Below are positions 11,681 to 23,080 of a stretch of 64,000 nucleotides of DNA, in pieces (position 1 is the stretch's first letter; every line of letters starts with the position of its first letter). The DNA lies in assembly GCA_963921825.1 (NCBI GenBank), contig OY997590.1, forward strand, positions 54,612,012-54,676,011, written 5' to 3'. Made by a program: the position numbers and the translations under genes. The stretch is from Erodium maritimum (Eukaryota > Streptophyta > Magnoliopsida > Geraniales > Geraniaceae). Under the pieces are notes generated by a model. It saw only the letters and a list, made by a program, of their open reading frames with translations, was not told the origin of the DNA and searched no databases.

Positions 11681-12410
11681 CCAAGGAGACCTTCCTCAAA
11701 CCGTCGACAACGAAGAACCTCCGTCTATACCATCTCAGAGGCAAAACGGGACAAGGATGTGAACCTCGCCTCGTACTCGAAGACTGTCATACCCTCCTAT
11801 TGCAGCTCCAGGAACTGCTGGTGTCGATCATCCAACACCGACTGAGGAAAATACTGCTCTAGGAAACGCTGCCCAAACAGCGAGAAGTCATCCCCCTCGC
11901 GCTTCCACCAACGGTAGGCATCACTCTCCAGCTGAAATGATGCAAAGGACACTCTCCTGCGTCCGTCCAGTATACCTGAAGTGTCCAGGTTGCGGGTCAT
12001 CCGCTCCAGCCATCTCTCGACTGCCTCGGGGTCTGGCTCCCCGGAAAACACTGGTGTGCCCAGCCTGCAGAAGTCTCGCAGCATCTGAGCGGTGTGGCTG
12101 TCGACCTGACCGGGTCTCAAGGTCGCGGCTGAAGTGGCAGCAGGTACGGTCTCCGGTGCCGGAGCCGTGGTCTCTCTCTCTCCCTCCCTCAGGGCGAGGG
12201 TCTCTACTAAGCTCGAAACTGTGCGGGTCAGCTCCTCCAGAGTTGCCGCCTAATTAGGCTCAGAGACAGGCGGAGCCCTAGATGGAAGTCCCTATGATCC
12301 AGTATCGGTCCTCTCGTGCTCCTCAGCAGGTGGACCCTGGGCATTGGACTGCCCTCGGCCCATAGCTGGCCGGCTCTTGGTGCCTCGAGGCACATAAGTC
12401 GGTACCATGT
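11681..12410 (-). pseudogene. Gypsy gag remnant (N-terminal and capsid part)
   Basis: On -, starting at about 12,408 (MVPTYVPRGTKSRP), then with stops and a frameshift, the sequence follows the gag at 48,604-49,521. It includes TAQMLRDFCRLGTPVFSGEPD, split here as a match over 11,797-12,120, then a WWKREGDDFSLFGQRFLEQ block and an SLSRFASEMV block. The similarity stops at about 11,681 within an EEGLL stretch, where the Copia RNase H frame begins on the other strand. The zinc-knuckle C-terminus is lost. The remnant belongs with the leader and LTR to its right. Confidence 0.8.
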
Positions 12411-13129
12411 CGTATGTCCTCTGCACGGACAACGTACATGTTCAGTTTCTTAACTTCGAAAAAAAACGCGCTTAGACAACTAGCGTGCACACACGGAACA
12501 AGCAGACAAACTCCTACTAATAATATACTAAGTAGTATAGTCACACAAAAACACCCAATCAGAGAAGTCCGCACATTAGTGCGTCACACACTTCAACCAT
12601 ACAGTCAACGAGTTTACACATAAATCACACAGTTCACAGTTCATATCACACGAACAGTTCACATTAGGCAACAACTTGGAGTTAAATTCTTAGCACGATC
12701 AATTTTCACCATAACATTCATGTCGATGTTGTGTCGTTACAAACTGATTCAGGCGTCCCCGAACAACGTTGTAACCACCCGACCTCCCCCCATTCACGTC
12801 CGGCTATAGTGGCTCCTATAGCCAAACTGTGATGGTACATACACTTCAGTTTCTGCAGAAAATCGGGCATGACCCATTCGTAAGTTACACTAGCCATCCG
12901 CTTCAGCGGGCATTCAAAACACAACCTGCACAACATAAACTTAAATTAAAACACACAACAATTCAATCACTACCAAACCGAGACTCTCTTCGTCTCGTTT
13001 ATACGCTTAGGACATCTCCGAATTGCGTAATCGACACACCGAAACTCAACAACCTAACTCTACCCACCTAAACGACATACTGTCCGAGGTTTGAAAAAAA
13101 ATTTCAAATGAAACCGTCTGATACCAAAT
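12411..13129 (-). other. Gypsy 5' leader with primer-binding site
   Basis: About 720 bp of leader between LTR and gag, matching 1-536 (+) and about 49,530-50,330 (-). The primer-binding site is at 13,117-13,126 (TGGTATCAGA on -), complementary to the 3' end of initiator tRNA-Met, three bases inside the LTR. Open frames here are not conserved as proteins. Confidence 0.85.
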
Positions 13130-14204
13130 TGTCACGCCCCAAATCCTGTTTCGACCGGACTCAAGACGTGAACTAAAAAAAATAATTTTAAACGAAAGTG
13201 AAGCCAAAACAAGTCTTTAGTAAATATTTAAAACTCTGAAATCACCACGAGTCAACAGCTCGGTAAAACGACCAGTAAAACGGTTTAATCAAAAGAACTA
13301 GTACGTCTCTAGAATAGCTAGACTAGGACCCTCGCTAGCTCCCGAGCCTCGAATATCCGACTAGTACACATCCCGCTCAAGACCTGAAAAACAACAAGAT
13401 AAGGGGGTGAGCTTTCGCTCAGTAGGAAAAGTATTTAAGGTTATAAGCAAGCGCTCACCACCACGGGTAACCGTCCAATTAGGGAATACTAGTACAACAC
13501 ACAACTAATTTCCAACAGAACTCGTAACCACACTCCTCAACTCAAGACCAAACCACACTCACAAACATACTCAAACTAACAATCACAAATTGTAACCACA
13601 TCACTTAACAGGTCATCAAGCACAAAGTAAATAGTAAAATCACAAACACGTCCCGTACCGCAGTCCCCTACTCCGCCGGCTGTCCACGGCCCGACTCTAT
13701 CATATCACACTGGAACACACAGCATCGGCCTAGATATCTTCCCGGAAAAAAATCGGGGCACAATCACAATACGTCACACAGGAATCTCCATCGGCCTAGA
13801 CACCTTCCCGGCACTCCTTCGGGGAACGACTCCTAGAGCCAAAACAAGACACCAAGTGTCAACACAAACCGTCGGCCTAGATATCCCACATCGGAATACC
13901 CCCTCGATGTAGGCTTCGTACCGGAACCACTACCCGGGGGACCGTGCATACATGGGACCACATCGTCGGCCTAGGTACTACCCTACACCGGTGTACCCCC
14001 TCGGTCGTAGGTACCATACCAAAATACAACTCCTCTTGGAACACACATCAAGATAATAGCACGCATCGTAATGCTATAATTCAAACACGGCTTACCAAGC
14101 CCAACAATCTTACCAAAACCAATCACGTCGGTCTATCAACCACCCGACCATTTCACAAGTAATGATTCACGTCATAACACGCATGGCACACTTGTCCAAG
14201 AATA

Positions 14205-15880
14205 TGTTAGTCTTAGTGCCCGTAGTTCAATCATAAATGTCCAAATGTATATATCATCATTAGCAATAAGATTAAAGCTTCTTTTTATTACTTATGTGTT
14301 GGAGTAATATATCGATGTGATTTCTGATCTATGCCCACCATGCGAATAGAACCATAGATCGAGATGGATCACACTCGATGGGTCCCTAGTCAATAAAGCT
14401 TCACTAGAAGCGACTAGTATGAAAGATGGCTCTTCATGGCTTACGTTCTGTTAGTCATTGGAATGGGATTCCGGAGTCTGATCATAGATATCATGTGGGA
14501 CATGATATTGGACGACCCGCCCTGAATATGTGCCATAGATTGAGTCATTAACATATTCAGTGTCGTAGCTTGTCATGTATCCTTAGACCAAGGAGTCTTT
14601 GTGATCACTATGCAGTCAACAACTAAGTTTGACCTGAGCCTAACGTTGTCCGTAACAGGGCTTCCATAACGGTCAGGATTGGCTTGGGGACGGGTTGCAT
14701 GAGTGACACGAAAGACGGCTAAGGGATTTATCCCTCATACTGAGGTATGGGAAAGATATCGGTTCTCGGCCGCTTGATCGAGAGTGACTGAAAGAATAGC
14801 ATGGCCATGCACATGATACTAGGTATCATATATTCAGTCATCTCACATATCAAGGAACAGTGATTGAGAATAATAAGGATGACGGCTCTATGCCTTATCT
14901 CAATCAGGATATCGGAGATAAAAGGATAATGACAGGGACGACGGAAAGGTTAGAATCGATTGGTTCGATTCGCTATGTAGTGTCAGGCAATACTAAAGTC
15001 TCGTTAGTTTCCACTTATATAGGATCAAGTAAAATGGGATTTTACGTTGATCTATCGACATGCATAGACCTAAGGGTCACACCGAAGGATGAAACTCATT
15101 GACACATTTATGGAGAATGGCCAAAAGAGAGTTGTCTCGGGACATGACCAAAACTGGGTTTTGGGTCATGTGCCCGTAAGTGAATAGGACATTACGGATC
15201 AAGACAAGGCTTGGAGTCTTGGGATTGATCGCGTTGGATAATGTTGGACATTTCCGGTATGGAAGGCTTGGAGGCGATGAGCACGTCACGGGACCTCGTT
15301 GGGAATGGCCATGGGCCATGTTCCAAGAGGCCCATGAAAGGCCCATGCAACCAAGGCCCATGGAACTAATTAATCAAGTCTTGATTAATTAGTACTAAGT
15401 AAGCAAGACAAGGATTAAGGTGTTGGTGATTCACCACCTAACCCATCTTGTCTTGCCATACTTAGCACCATACTTGTCTTACTTCACACCATGCTTCACA
15501 CCTTACTTGTCCTTGATGGTTGTTGATGGTTTAAGTCATCTTTTTCCTACAACAAATCACAAGACAAGAATAGAAACACAACTTCTCTCCCTCTCACACT
15601 ACAATTTCGAGTTTGGCACTTTTCTTCCCTCTTGTTGTGTTCTTGAGTCATCTAAAGAAGAACTACGTGGCTTTGATTCCAATGGGATACGTAGGCGTCT
15701 TGGAGACTCAAGCCGATCATCGTTTCTTTGGTGTTCTCTTCCTTTTCTTGAACTAGTTGGTAAGGAAACATCCATATTGTTTATTCTCTTGTGTATCTAA
15801 TATTTGGTAGTGTTCTATGACATGGTCTCGAGTTATTTCCGCTGCAAGTATGTGTTCATACCCTCCATCGAGACCCAACA
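14205..15880 (+). mobile_element. Copia solo LTR, TSD GAATA
   Basis: Complete LTR of 1,676 bp, TGTTAG...CCCAACA, flanked by GAATA at 14,200-14,204 and 15,881-15,885. It sits in the Gypsy LTR, so it is younger than that insertion. No internal sequence remains, the usual product of LTR-LTR recombination. Confidence 0.96.
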
Positions 15881-17130
15881 GAATAACCACAACATACTAC
15901 ACCGAGTAATACTACAACATGCTTCTCGATCTAACATACCTAAATCACACAACAAGCATTTCAATCAAGTCAAGGCAATTCAAACAACACACAACCTAAA
16001 TGCTCGACATGGCCCGCACGCATTTCTATCAGCACAACAATCCCAAACTTACGGCTCGACATGGAACGTAAGCTATCCCTCAATTCACTCGTTCCTCACA
16101 TCCTAATCATGCAGTTTTAACAGTTCAAAATTAACTATTCGCAACCTATAGGCATACTAGTAACTTTCCACAATCGAACCGGTATCCACTACGTTCCCTA
16201 CCTCAAGTAGAACAGACAGCTACGTCTCCTAGCTACTGACGTCCTGGCTCGCTACCTCCGGTCTTCTCAACGACCGAAGTCGGACTCTAAATTAACACGA
16301 AAAGCCATAATTAATAGCGGTTCCAAAGTTTATTTAAAAGTTACGAACGGTCCAATTTAAAATCAACAGTTGCCTTTTTAAACTCGAACGAGCCAAAAGA
16401 AGGAATTATACGACGAATCGGGTTCGAGTACCCGAGCCCCGAGCATAGAACCCAGTGCACGTTTCCCGATGCATAGTTCTCAATACACGATTTCCGAGGC
16501 ACGGTTTCCGAGGCACATGTTTCGAGGCACGGTTCCCGAGGTGTCCGATTCAGCATTCCCGCTTTTAATCCCGTTCTAAGTCCGAAATAACACGTCCGGT
16601 TTATTCGTCCAATGTCCCAAATTCGTTCAACAGCCCAAGATCCGATTTAAATTAAATCTGTTTTTTAAGCCCTTTTTAATTTAAATCAGTTTTTGATTTA
16701 AAACACTTTTTAAATCCTTTTCTATTATTTCTTTAATTTCTTTACATTTTTTTTTGTTCCCAAACTGTCCAGATCCAAAACGCTCGGGCAAAAAAGAACA
16801 AAGGGAAGAAGAAGGGAGGTTTCGGGTCAGATTCCGACCGACCATCGACGGTGACAAACCCCGGCTGAGGCCTCACGGTGCGACACTCACCGTAGGGGAA
16901 AAGGGACGACGGAAGGGTTGTGGTTGCAGCCGTGGGAGCGGCGGAGCACGGCGAGGTCTCGCTCTCCTCAGATCTGGATGAACTCGATGGTTCCGCCCCG
17001 GATCTGGTGAGCGCGCCGGCGAGCTCGCCTCGACTCCGGACGTGCACGGCGACGGCGAGGGCTCGGCTACGCGCTGGAGAAGAAGGCTCGAGGAGGAGAA
17101 GAAGAAAGAGGCTGGGTTTGGGGGAGCTCG

Positions 17131-17190
17131 GGCTTTGAGAGGAGAGGGAGAGGGAGCTCGGGCTTTGAGAGGAGAGGGAGAGGGAGCTCG
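17131..17190. repeat. 30-bp perfect tandem duplication in the Gypsy LTR
   Basis: Two identical 30-bp units (17,131-17,160 and 17,161-17,190) of purine-rich sequence ending GGGAGCTCG. It creates a repeated SPSPLKARAP peptide in a spurious - frame. Confidence 0.9.
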
Positions 17191-17943
17191 GGAAGAGGAC
17201 GTGGTCGGCGAGCTTGGCTGAACGGAGAGGAGGAGACGCGAGAGGAGAGAGAGGTTCAGCGAGGGAGAGGTCGGGAGAGAGTGATCGGGTTCTGAGAGGA
17301 AGAAGAGGGTCGGCTGCGAGAAGGAAATTAGGGTTCGACCCCTAATTTTGGCTTTATAAAGCCCGGGCCGACTGCAATTGGGCCTCAAGCGGGCCTTGGC
17401 TCACACGGCCCAAGCGAGAGGAGAGGCTAGGTCGGGGCGGGCCTAGCTCGGGTCGTGTCCGCCCGGTTCAGCCCTTTCTCTTTTTTTTTGTGCAAAAGCT
17501 ACCACTCTTCGATCCGTTTTCCAACCACGACGTTACCAAAAACCGACCCGTTTTTCAACATCGACGTTCCAATCAACAAACTTTAAAACTTAACCCTTTT
17601 TTAACCGGAGCGGTCTTTACAGATATCTTAATAGAAAAACAAAAATAAATGATATCTCCAGTTTTTGATGTCATGAGACAGACATACTATTTAGAGTAGT
17701 TCTTACAATATTACAAGCAAAGAAACTGTCCGATAACAAATAAGTAGTCAAAAACATGCATTTTCTCAGTAGAAATCCATAAATTCCATGAACTGCAAAC
17801 ATTACGGGAAACATTAGTATTGTGTGAAAGAGAAACATACAGACTCTTGAAAACTTATTACTAAAACTTGAAACAAAACCGGAAAAAAAGAGGATCAAAG
17901 AGTACACATCAGAGAATATAGACACCACATCTCCAATCCTAGT

Positions 17944-18756
17944 TCAGGTGTACATCTCAGAATCAAAAGCACGGTCCTTATGCTGGCTTGTCTTGATGTA
18001 ATCATCCTCACCAGCAACATTTGGACTAAATTTCAAGCCAGGCAATACATCCTTGAGCAGCAGAGACTTGACCAGGGATGTAACTGAACCGCCAAATTCA
18101 GGCCATGACACACAAAGAGAGGCCTTGATGTTCCTCATTTCACATCGGCTCAAAAGAGCAGCAGCCAGGCCATCTACCATACTTCCTGATGGAAAGTGAT
18201 CTAAACCTTTTAACAGTGATGATTGTCCCGAAATACTATTCTGGTCTCTTTTTTCCAATGATGTCTCCAGCTTGAGAGCGATTGCCTCATCTGGTGAGAG
18301 CTTACCTCGAAAGTTCCGTCTCTGAACTGAATCCAAGATCAAAACCCTCTCTGGAACAATCTTATTACCGATCTGCAACTTTGCAACTGCATGACATCTA
18401 TCAGCATTGACAAAGTACTGGACTGAGACAAAGAGTATCAAATGCCCATCATTATTGATGACATAGTCGTTACAGGATTTGTCCCCAAGTGAAGGTGTTA
18501 CAGAGTTGCCATAGAAGGGTGTCTCAGGAAGGATGAGGCTTCCAATTAAGGTTTTAGAGGAGACTTTGTGGAACAGATAGAGAGAAGGAGAAGACATGGA
18601 AATAACAACAAGAGAGGGGTGGATAGGTTTGTCAGCATAAGGGTTAGAAAGCAAGAGGAATGGAGATGGAAGAAGAGGTGATTGAGATGCGAAGTTGTTC
18701 AGATCTTCCTGGAAGAACCTTGAAGGTGGAGGAACCTCGGTTAAGACGTCTTCCAT
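17944..18756 (-). CDS. Proteasome assembly chaperone 1-like protein (PAC1/PSMG1 family)
   Basis: Intronless coding frame of 270 residues, start ATG at 18,756 (MEDVLTEVPPPSRFF), stop at 17,944. The sequence matches what I recall of a conserved single-copy plant protein annotated as proteasome assembly chaperone 1-like; conserved-looking blocks are VPERVLILDSVQRRNFRGKL, LKGLDHFPSGSMVDGLAAAL and SLCVSWPEFGGSV. In the family, PAC1 with PAC2 helps assemble the 20S alpha ring in the cytosol, and a C-terminal hydrophobic-Tyr-X tail docks in an alpha-subunit pocket. Here the C-terminus is EMYT, which fits. Just upstream of the ATG on -, ATTACAG then GTTGCAAAAC at about 18,783 looks like a splice acceptor, so a 5' UTR intron is likely. 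A Gypsy LTR ends only 320 bp past the stop. The main uncertainty is function, not that this is a gene. Confidence 0.75.
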   Translation of the reverse strand: MEDVLTEVPPPSRFFQEDLNNFASQSPLLPSPFLLLSNPYADKPIHPSLVVISMSSPSLYLFHKVSSKTLIGSLILPETPFYGNSVTPSLGDKSCNDYVINNDGHLILFVSVQYFVNADRCHAVAKLQIGNKIVPERVLILDSVQRRNFRGKLSPDEAIALKLETSLEKRDQNSISGQSSLLKGLDHFPSGSMVDGLAAALLSRCEMRNIKASLCVSWPEFGGSVTSLVKSLLLKDVLPGLKFSPNVAGEDDYIKTSQHKDRAFDSEMYT

Positions 18757-19882
18757 GACTCCCTTAATGCAAGTTTTGCAACCTGTAATATCATGAAACC
18801 GAATACATATTCAGAAGAAATAGTATGATTCCCGAAACCTACAGCAACCAGAATTTACATCACCTGTACACAAAAATCTGTTACAAAACAGTAAAGCAGT
18901 ATGCCAGCATAGAATTTGTAAAATTGTCCAATAGTCATAAAGATAAAAACACATCTTCCTTCATCACCCCTCTAGTTTTTATGAATATGAGTAAGCATTG
19001 ATTCTTAAGAACACGCCGAACCCTGTAAGCTAGTAGCACCATTCCAGCAACAATTTCGTCTTATTTTTATGCGCTGGATCATTTAGTAAAATACGAAAAC
19101 ATTATAGTATCACCCTAAGTAACTTTCAGTCTTCCAAAGACACTGATAAAAACAACGTCGGTGCATACTGCAGACTATAAAGGCCAAACTGAGATTAACT
19201 AAACAAAAGGTATCCACTACAGAGTGATTATTGGCCTTGGTAGAATGTTGGCAAAAACAATAAAGCTGAAAATGAAGAACCCGTTTCCGAGCTTGCAGAG
19301 GCTTCTACACTACCAAATAGTATTTGCCACAATCAATAAAATCTACAATTATGATCTCAAAGAATAGATTTAAGCCAAAAACTAAAACCCTAAATCGGGC
19401 CAAGTAAATATCATATATTTTCCATGTCTAACTAAAACTATGAATCTAATAACACATACATACAATTGATATTCATATTTCCATTTCTATCATCTCTAAA
19501 GGCTTAACAACCCCAAATCAAATGACCGAAAAACGTTTTTTTTTCTTTGGTAACGATAAATAGGTTAATTTATACACAAAGCTAATACTTAGATCACAAC
19601 TTGAAACGAGCAATCGAAAATTTCTTCAAATCTTAATAGAAACATAACAGAAAGTGTTGGATCAGGAGAGAAATCGCTTGCATAAAATGGCCCACGCAAC
19701 AGCGTAAGAAAAAAACCCATAGAGCTCACTGATAAAAATGCCTCATTTTCTCGACCTAACGGAAAACGGGACGTCGCTGGGAACGAAAATGAGAAAGAGA
19801 GAGAGAGCAGCAGAAGGAGATTTTACTGTTGAGCGAGCGGAAATCTTCTGAGAGCTCTCTGGTTGTCTTCTCACCCAAGAAA
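18757..19882. other. Presumed 5' UTR intron and promoter region of the chaperone-like gene
   Basis: AT-rich, no long frame on either strand. The likely acceptor for a 5' UTR intron on - is at about 18,783. The first exon was not located; the GA-rich stretch near 19,795-19,825 and a possible + gene start at 19,883 suggest a shared, divergent promoter around 19,700-19,800. That is inference only. Confidence 0.35.
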
Positions 19883-20086
19883 ATGAGTTCGCCTGAAACG
19901 GCGACAGTACAGAAACTGAAAGCATTTGGCAAAATACAGTCAGCTGAATCAAACGACGCCGTTATGCAGTTGAACCAAACGATGCCGTTTTGTCTAAGAT
20001 CATGGAAAATTGGGAATATGACCCGAACCAAACCTATATTTGAGTCTAACCGTCACTTTTATTTTTGTTACAAACATTTTTTTTGA
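19883..20086 (+). pseudogene. Possible first exon of an unrecognised host gene
   Basis: An ATG at 19,883 (MSSPETATVQKLKAFGKIQ) follows a GA-rich leader typical of a plant 5' UTR. The frame stays open to 20,086, but I see no convincing donor site and the latter half reads like intron or flank. It might join to exon-like sequence at 20,106 onwards. Product not recognised. It could equally be upstream sequence of the chaperone gene. Confidence 0.25.
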
Positions 20087-20151
20087 TAAGTAAAGGTATT
20101 ACAGATAAGGGTTTTCAAAATTCACCGGAACCGACTAAACCAAGCGAAACC

Positions 20152-21618
20152 TGTCACGTCCCAAATTCGGTTTTGACCGGACTCGAAACGTGAGATAAAA
20201 TAATGATAAATGGTAATCAATAAATAAACCTTGATAAAGTAAATCTCCGAGTAAAACATATTTCGAGTCAAAACGATGAGTCAAAAGCTCACAATATAAC
20301 AAAATACGACATGTTCAATACAAAACGATAAGGTACGTCTCTAACATAAACACCGCCCAGACACTCCACGAGCTCCCGAGCCCTGAAACGTCCTCTAGGT
20401 CTACTCAACAATGAAACTTGTAAAAACAGTAAACACGAAGGGGGTGAGCTTACGCTCAGTAGGAAAAAGTAGTAAAGTAAAAAGAACCTCCGCTTTTACA
20501 AAAAAAGTTCCGATTAGTACAATTATCCAAAAGACACCAAATCAGAGATCAACAAGAATTGCAATGCTTAATAAAACAGTAACTCAAAGGATATTAACGG
20601 GGAAACGATTTATTCACCAATAGAACCAACTAAGGAAACACGCGGTTACCGAAATATAGATAATTTAAACCCTTAGCCTGCGATTCACACACCAACCAAC
20701 ACACCATACCGGAATGCCCCTCGGTCACGATGGGGCACATATCCTCGGGGCTCCCGGAAATGTTCCCACAAGGAACACATATCATCAGGGCTCCCGGAAA
20801 CGTCTCCAAAGGAACACAGATCATCGGGGTGAAACAAGACATCCTCCCGGAAATGTCCTCGAAGGGACACATATCATCGGGGTGAAACAAGTATCTCCGG
20901 AACACGTAACATCAGAGTGAGACAACAACAAACCCTGCCAGAATATCCCTCGGCCTAGGTCTTCTCGGAACACACACATCGGGACAACAAATAATACAAA
21001 TACCGGAATGCTCATCGGTCTTCCCGGAACAAACATCGGGGTAAACACAATACCGGAATGCTCATCGGTCTTCCCGGAATTCACATCGGGGTAAAGACAA
21101 TACCGGAATGCTCATCGGGGTAAACACAATACCGTCGGCCTAAGTACTACCCTACACCAGCATTCCCCTCGGTGTAGGTACCATAATGGAACACAACTCC
21201 TCTTAGAACACACAACAAGAGAAGAACACGCATCATAAAGTCATAGTTCAAACACGGCTTACCAAGCCCAACAATCTTACCACAACACGTCATACGGAAC
21301 TCATATTACCAATCATGCTTACCGGCATGACTTACCAAACACGTCCCATCGGTCTATCACTCACCCGATCATACCACAGGGCACAATCATATTCATTTCA
21401 TACATTCAACCAATCATACCACAACACAAACATTCACATTGCATTCATCACAATTCATCTAGTTTAGTATGACTCTGGTATTATCCGAAGAATGACACAA
21501 ACATCGGCATTTGAGACAATTGAACACAATCACAATCAATCCTAAGGCTCGTCATGTCCATTCTACCAGCACAGCAATTTCCCAAGATTCCGGTCAAAAC
21601 CGGATTTGGGGCGTGACA
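20152..21618 (-). mobile_element. Gypsy-LTR-derived element with inverted termini, 6-bp TSD GAAACC
   Basis: The left end TGTCACGTCCCAAATTCGG is the usual LTR terminus. The body follows the other LTRs up to the point equivalent to about 44,990. Instead of the usual GGTCTTTACA end, the right end is a 29-bp inverted copy of the left terminus (21,590-21,618, ending TTTGGGGCGTGACA). GAAACC flanks both sides (20,146-20,151 and 21,619-21,624). It has TG..CA ends and no coding capacity. It behaves like a short element with 29-bp terminal inverted repeats built from one LTR end used twice. Confidence 0.85.
21001..21129. repeat. 50-bp tandem repeat inside the LTR-derived element
   Basis: Units at 21,001-21,050 and 21,051-21,100 differ at a few bases, and a third partial unit follows. 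Each carries TACCGGAATG, TCGGTCTTCCCGGAA and CATCGGGGTAAA. It belongs to the fast-changing module region also seen as other repeat types in the sister LTRs. Confidence 0.85.
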
Positions 21619-21713
21619 GAAACCGTTAGAGGGGAACACTTGAGCGACTACAACAACACTTTCAGAGGTCTCCATCTCGAGCCAGTTGATTCCAAAGTAG
21701 AATTTTCTAAGGT

Positions 21714-22318
21714 AATCTCTATTCAATTTCGCATAGATTAGTAATTACATGAATATGTGATCTAGGCTAAAAATATATATTATCGACAAAAGTTTATAAT
21801 TTTTTTTCCTGTAGTGTTAATGTAACACATCCTAAAATCCAACACAATCATATACGACATGCTCCTAAAAATGGGGTATTTTGTCAACCTGATGATATGG
21901 CCAACATCAAACGGATTCCTCTTCTTCTCAACTTCCACCCAAACTCCAAACTTCGCACAGACGGTCTTATTCCTATAACATTTCCTCTTCCTCTGTAAAT
22001 CGCCACCATAACATAATGATGAGATTCTGATTTCGTGTCTCCAATCTACAAATACCCAAGCCCCCCTGCCTCCCCCCCCCCCCCCCGAGGGGGACTTACA
22101 AACACCCAATCACTTAATCGTGCAAGGACCCTTCTTGCCACGTTGTTTTTCCAAAGGGTTCTTCGTAGTCAAGGTTCCAAGATTTGAATAACCTTTCTAA
22201 TAAAATCCAGACCAGGCCCTGCCAAGGCCCATTTCCTTGTTGGCTGACCAGATTAATTCAATTAATCCTCATTTTCCCCCTATTAATCCCCAAAAGGCTC
22301 TAGCCACCCAACTAGCGC
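21714..22318. other. Intergenic, with a 15-bp poly-C tract
   Basis: No gene seen. A run of 15 C lies at 22,072-22,086. The - frame over it (21,780-22,109) is a low-complexity artefact. The AT-rich sequence around 21,780-21,850 could be intron of the broken gene to its left. Confidence 0.5.
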
Positions 22319-22516
22319 CTAACGATTTTTAGAACCTTGCCAGAATATAGACATGAAGAACACAGGTAAGGTCGATAGGCTGGATTTAATAATCACTACC
22401 CAATGGGCCAAACTTAGTTGTTTCGCTTGCCATAAATTCAGAGAAAGCTTGAACTTAGTATGAAACCAAAATAGTTGAATGGGAGGTCTCGAGTTGCCCC
22501 CTAATATGAAACCCAA
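22319..22516 (-). pseudogene. LINE reverse transcriptase fragment
   Basis: On -, LSLAHWVVIIKSSLSTLPVF followed by FMSIF resembles the block after the palm domain of plant L1 reverse transcriptase, where the LINE at 27,535 has LSFGGMITLIKSTLSALPLY. Only about 65 codons remain. A 45-bp-spaced duplication of a 35-bp segment (22,458-22,492 and 22,503-22,537) overlaps its upstream edge. Confidence 0.45.
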
Positions 22517-22778
22517 ATAGTTGAATGGGAGGTCTCTTACCTCACAATCATCCTTAATGAAAATTTTATATTACAAATCCCTCTTGATTTTCAGTTGGTC
22601 GCCAAGAACAAAACTGATATTTCATAAGAAAATGGAGGAGTTCTACAATCAACGTCGATATCTAAGAAAAAAAGCATTTATTGTGGGTAGAGATCCTACC
22701 CTTATCTAAGTAAGGGACAAGTCCATAATTTATGATTGAGTTTGTCATTCCACTTTCATGGTAATTTTGTGGATGTTT

Positions 22779-23040
22779 TTTTTATCAGCTCAAAGAAATT
22801 AATTAATAAAAATATTGGTTCAAGAAGGACCGAGACGAGAGAAACAACGATAACAACACAACACTCAAAAGAGCTAAGGGCCAAAGCCCAAAAAGGAAAA
22901 AACAAAACAAAAAACCCTAGCCGATGAATAGTAACAACGATAACAAAACAACTCTAAAAAGAGCTAAGGGTCAAATCCCAAAAAGGAAAAAAAAAACAAA
23001 ACAAAAAACCCTAGCCGATGAACAGTTTCTCAAGAGACTT
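22779..23040 (-). mobile_element. Short non-LTR insertion with LINE-type 3' tail
   Basis: The left edge is poly-T then ATCAGC (on - it ends GCTGAT plus poly-A), the tail seen on several LINEs here. The flanks are GTGGATGTTT (22,769-22,778) and GCGGATGTTT (23,041-23,050), a 10-bp target duplication with one mismatch. Inside is a 91-bp tandem duplication (units from 22,842 and 22,933), each ending CCCTAGCCGATGAA. No coding capacity. Confidence 0.6.
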
Positions 23041-23080
23041 GCGGATGTTTATCATTGAATAAATAACCAACTGATGTAGG

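Larger units (their letters stand above)
13130..17621 (-). mobile_element. Gypsy LTR (5' LTR of the fragment), interrupted by a Copia solo LTR
   Basis: On + it begins TGTCACGCCCCAAATCCTG and ends GGTCTTTACA; in element orientation (-) it reads TGTAAAGACC...GGGCGTGACA. Without the Copia insertion (14,205-15,880 plus 5 bp) it is about 2.8 kb, the same as the LTRs at 50,339-53,113. It contains a region of repeated CCGG-rich modules (about 13,660-14,010) and a GC-rich segment near its element-5' end (16,800-17,460) with overlapping frames I do not consider genes. Confidence 0.9.
20106..21713 (+). pseudogene. Exon-like segment split by an LTR-derived element
   Basis: If 20,152-21,624 (element plus one TSD copy) is removed, the flanks give one open stretch. 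It starts after a possible acceptor (ATTACAG at about 20,099-20,105), reads DKGFQNSPEPTKPSE in the left flank, continues VRGEHLSDYNNTFRGLHLE in the right, and ends at a good donor (TCTAAG/GTAATC at 21,713/21,714). The frame is open across the restored target site. I do not recognise the protein. No next exon was found, so the exon call is tentative; if real, the host gene is broken by the insertion. Confidence 0.35.

Noticed and set aside
15077-15361. 94-codon - frame repeated in three Copia LTRs (also at 7,961 and 23,953)
   Set aside because: Conserved only because LTR copies are young; no start context, domain or similarity to a known protein.
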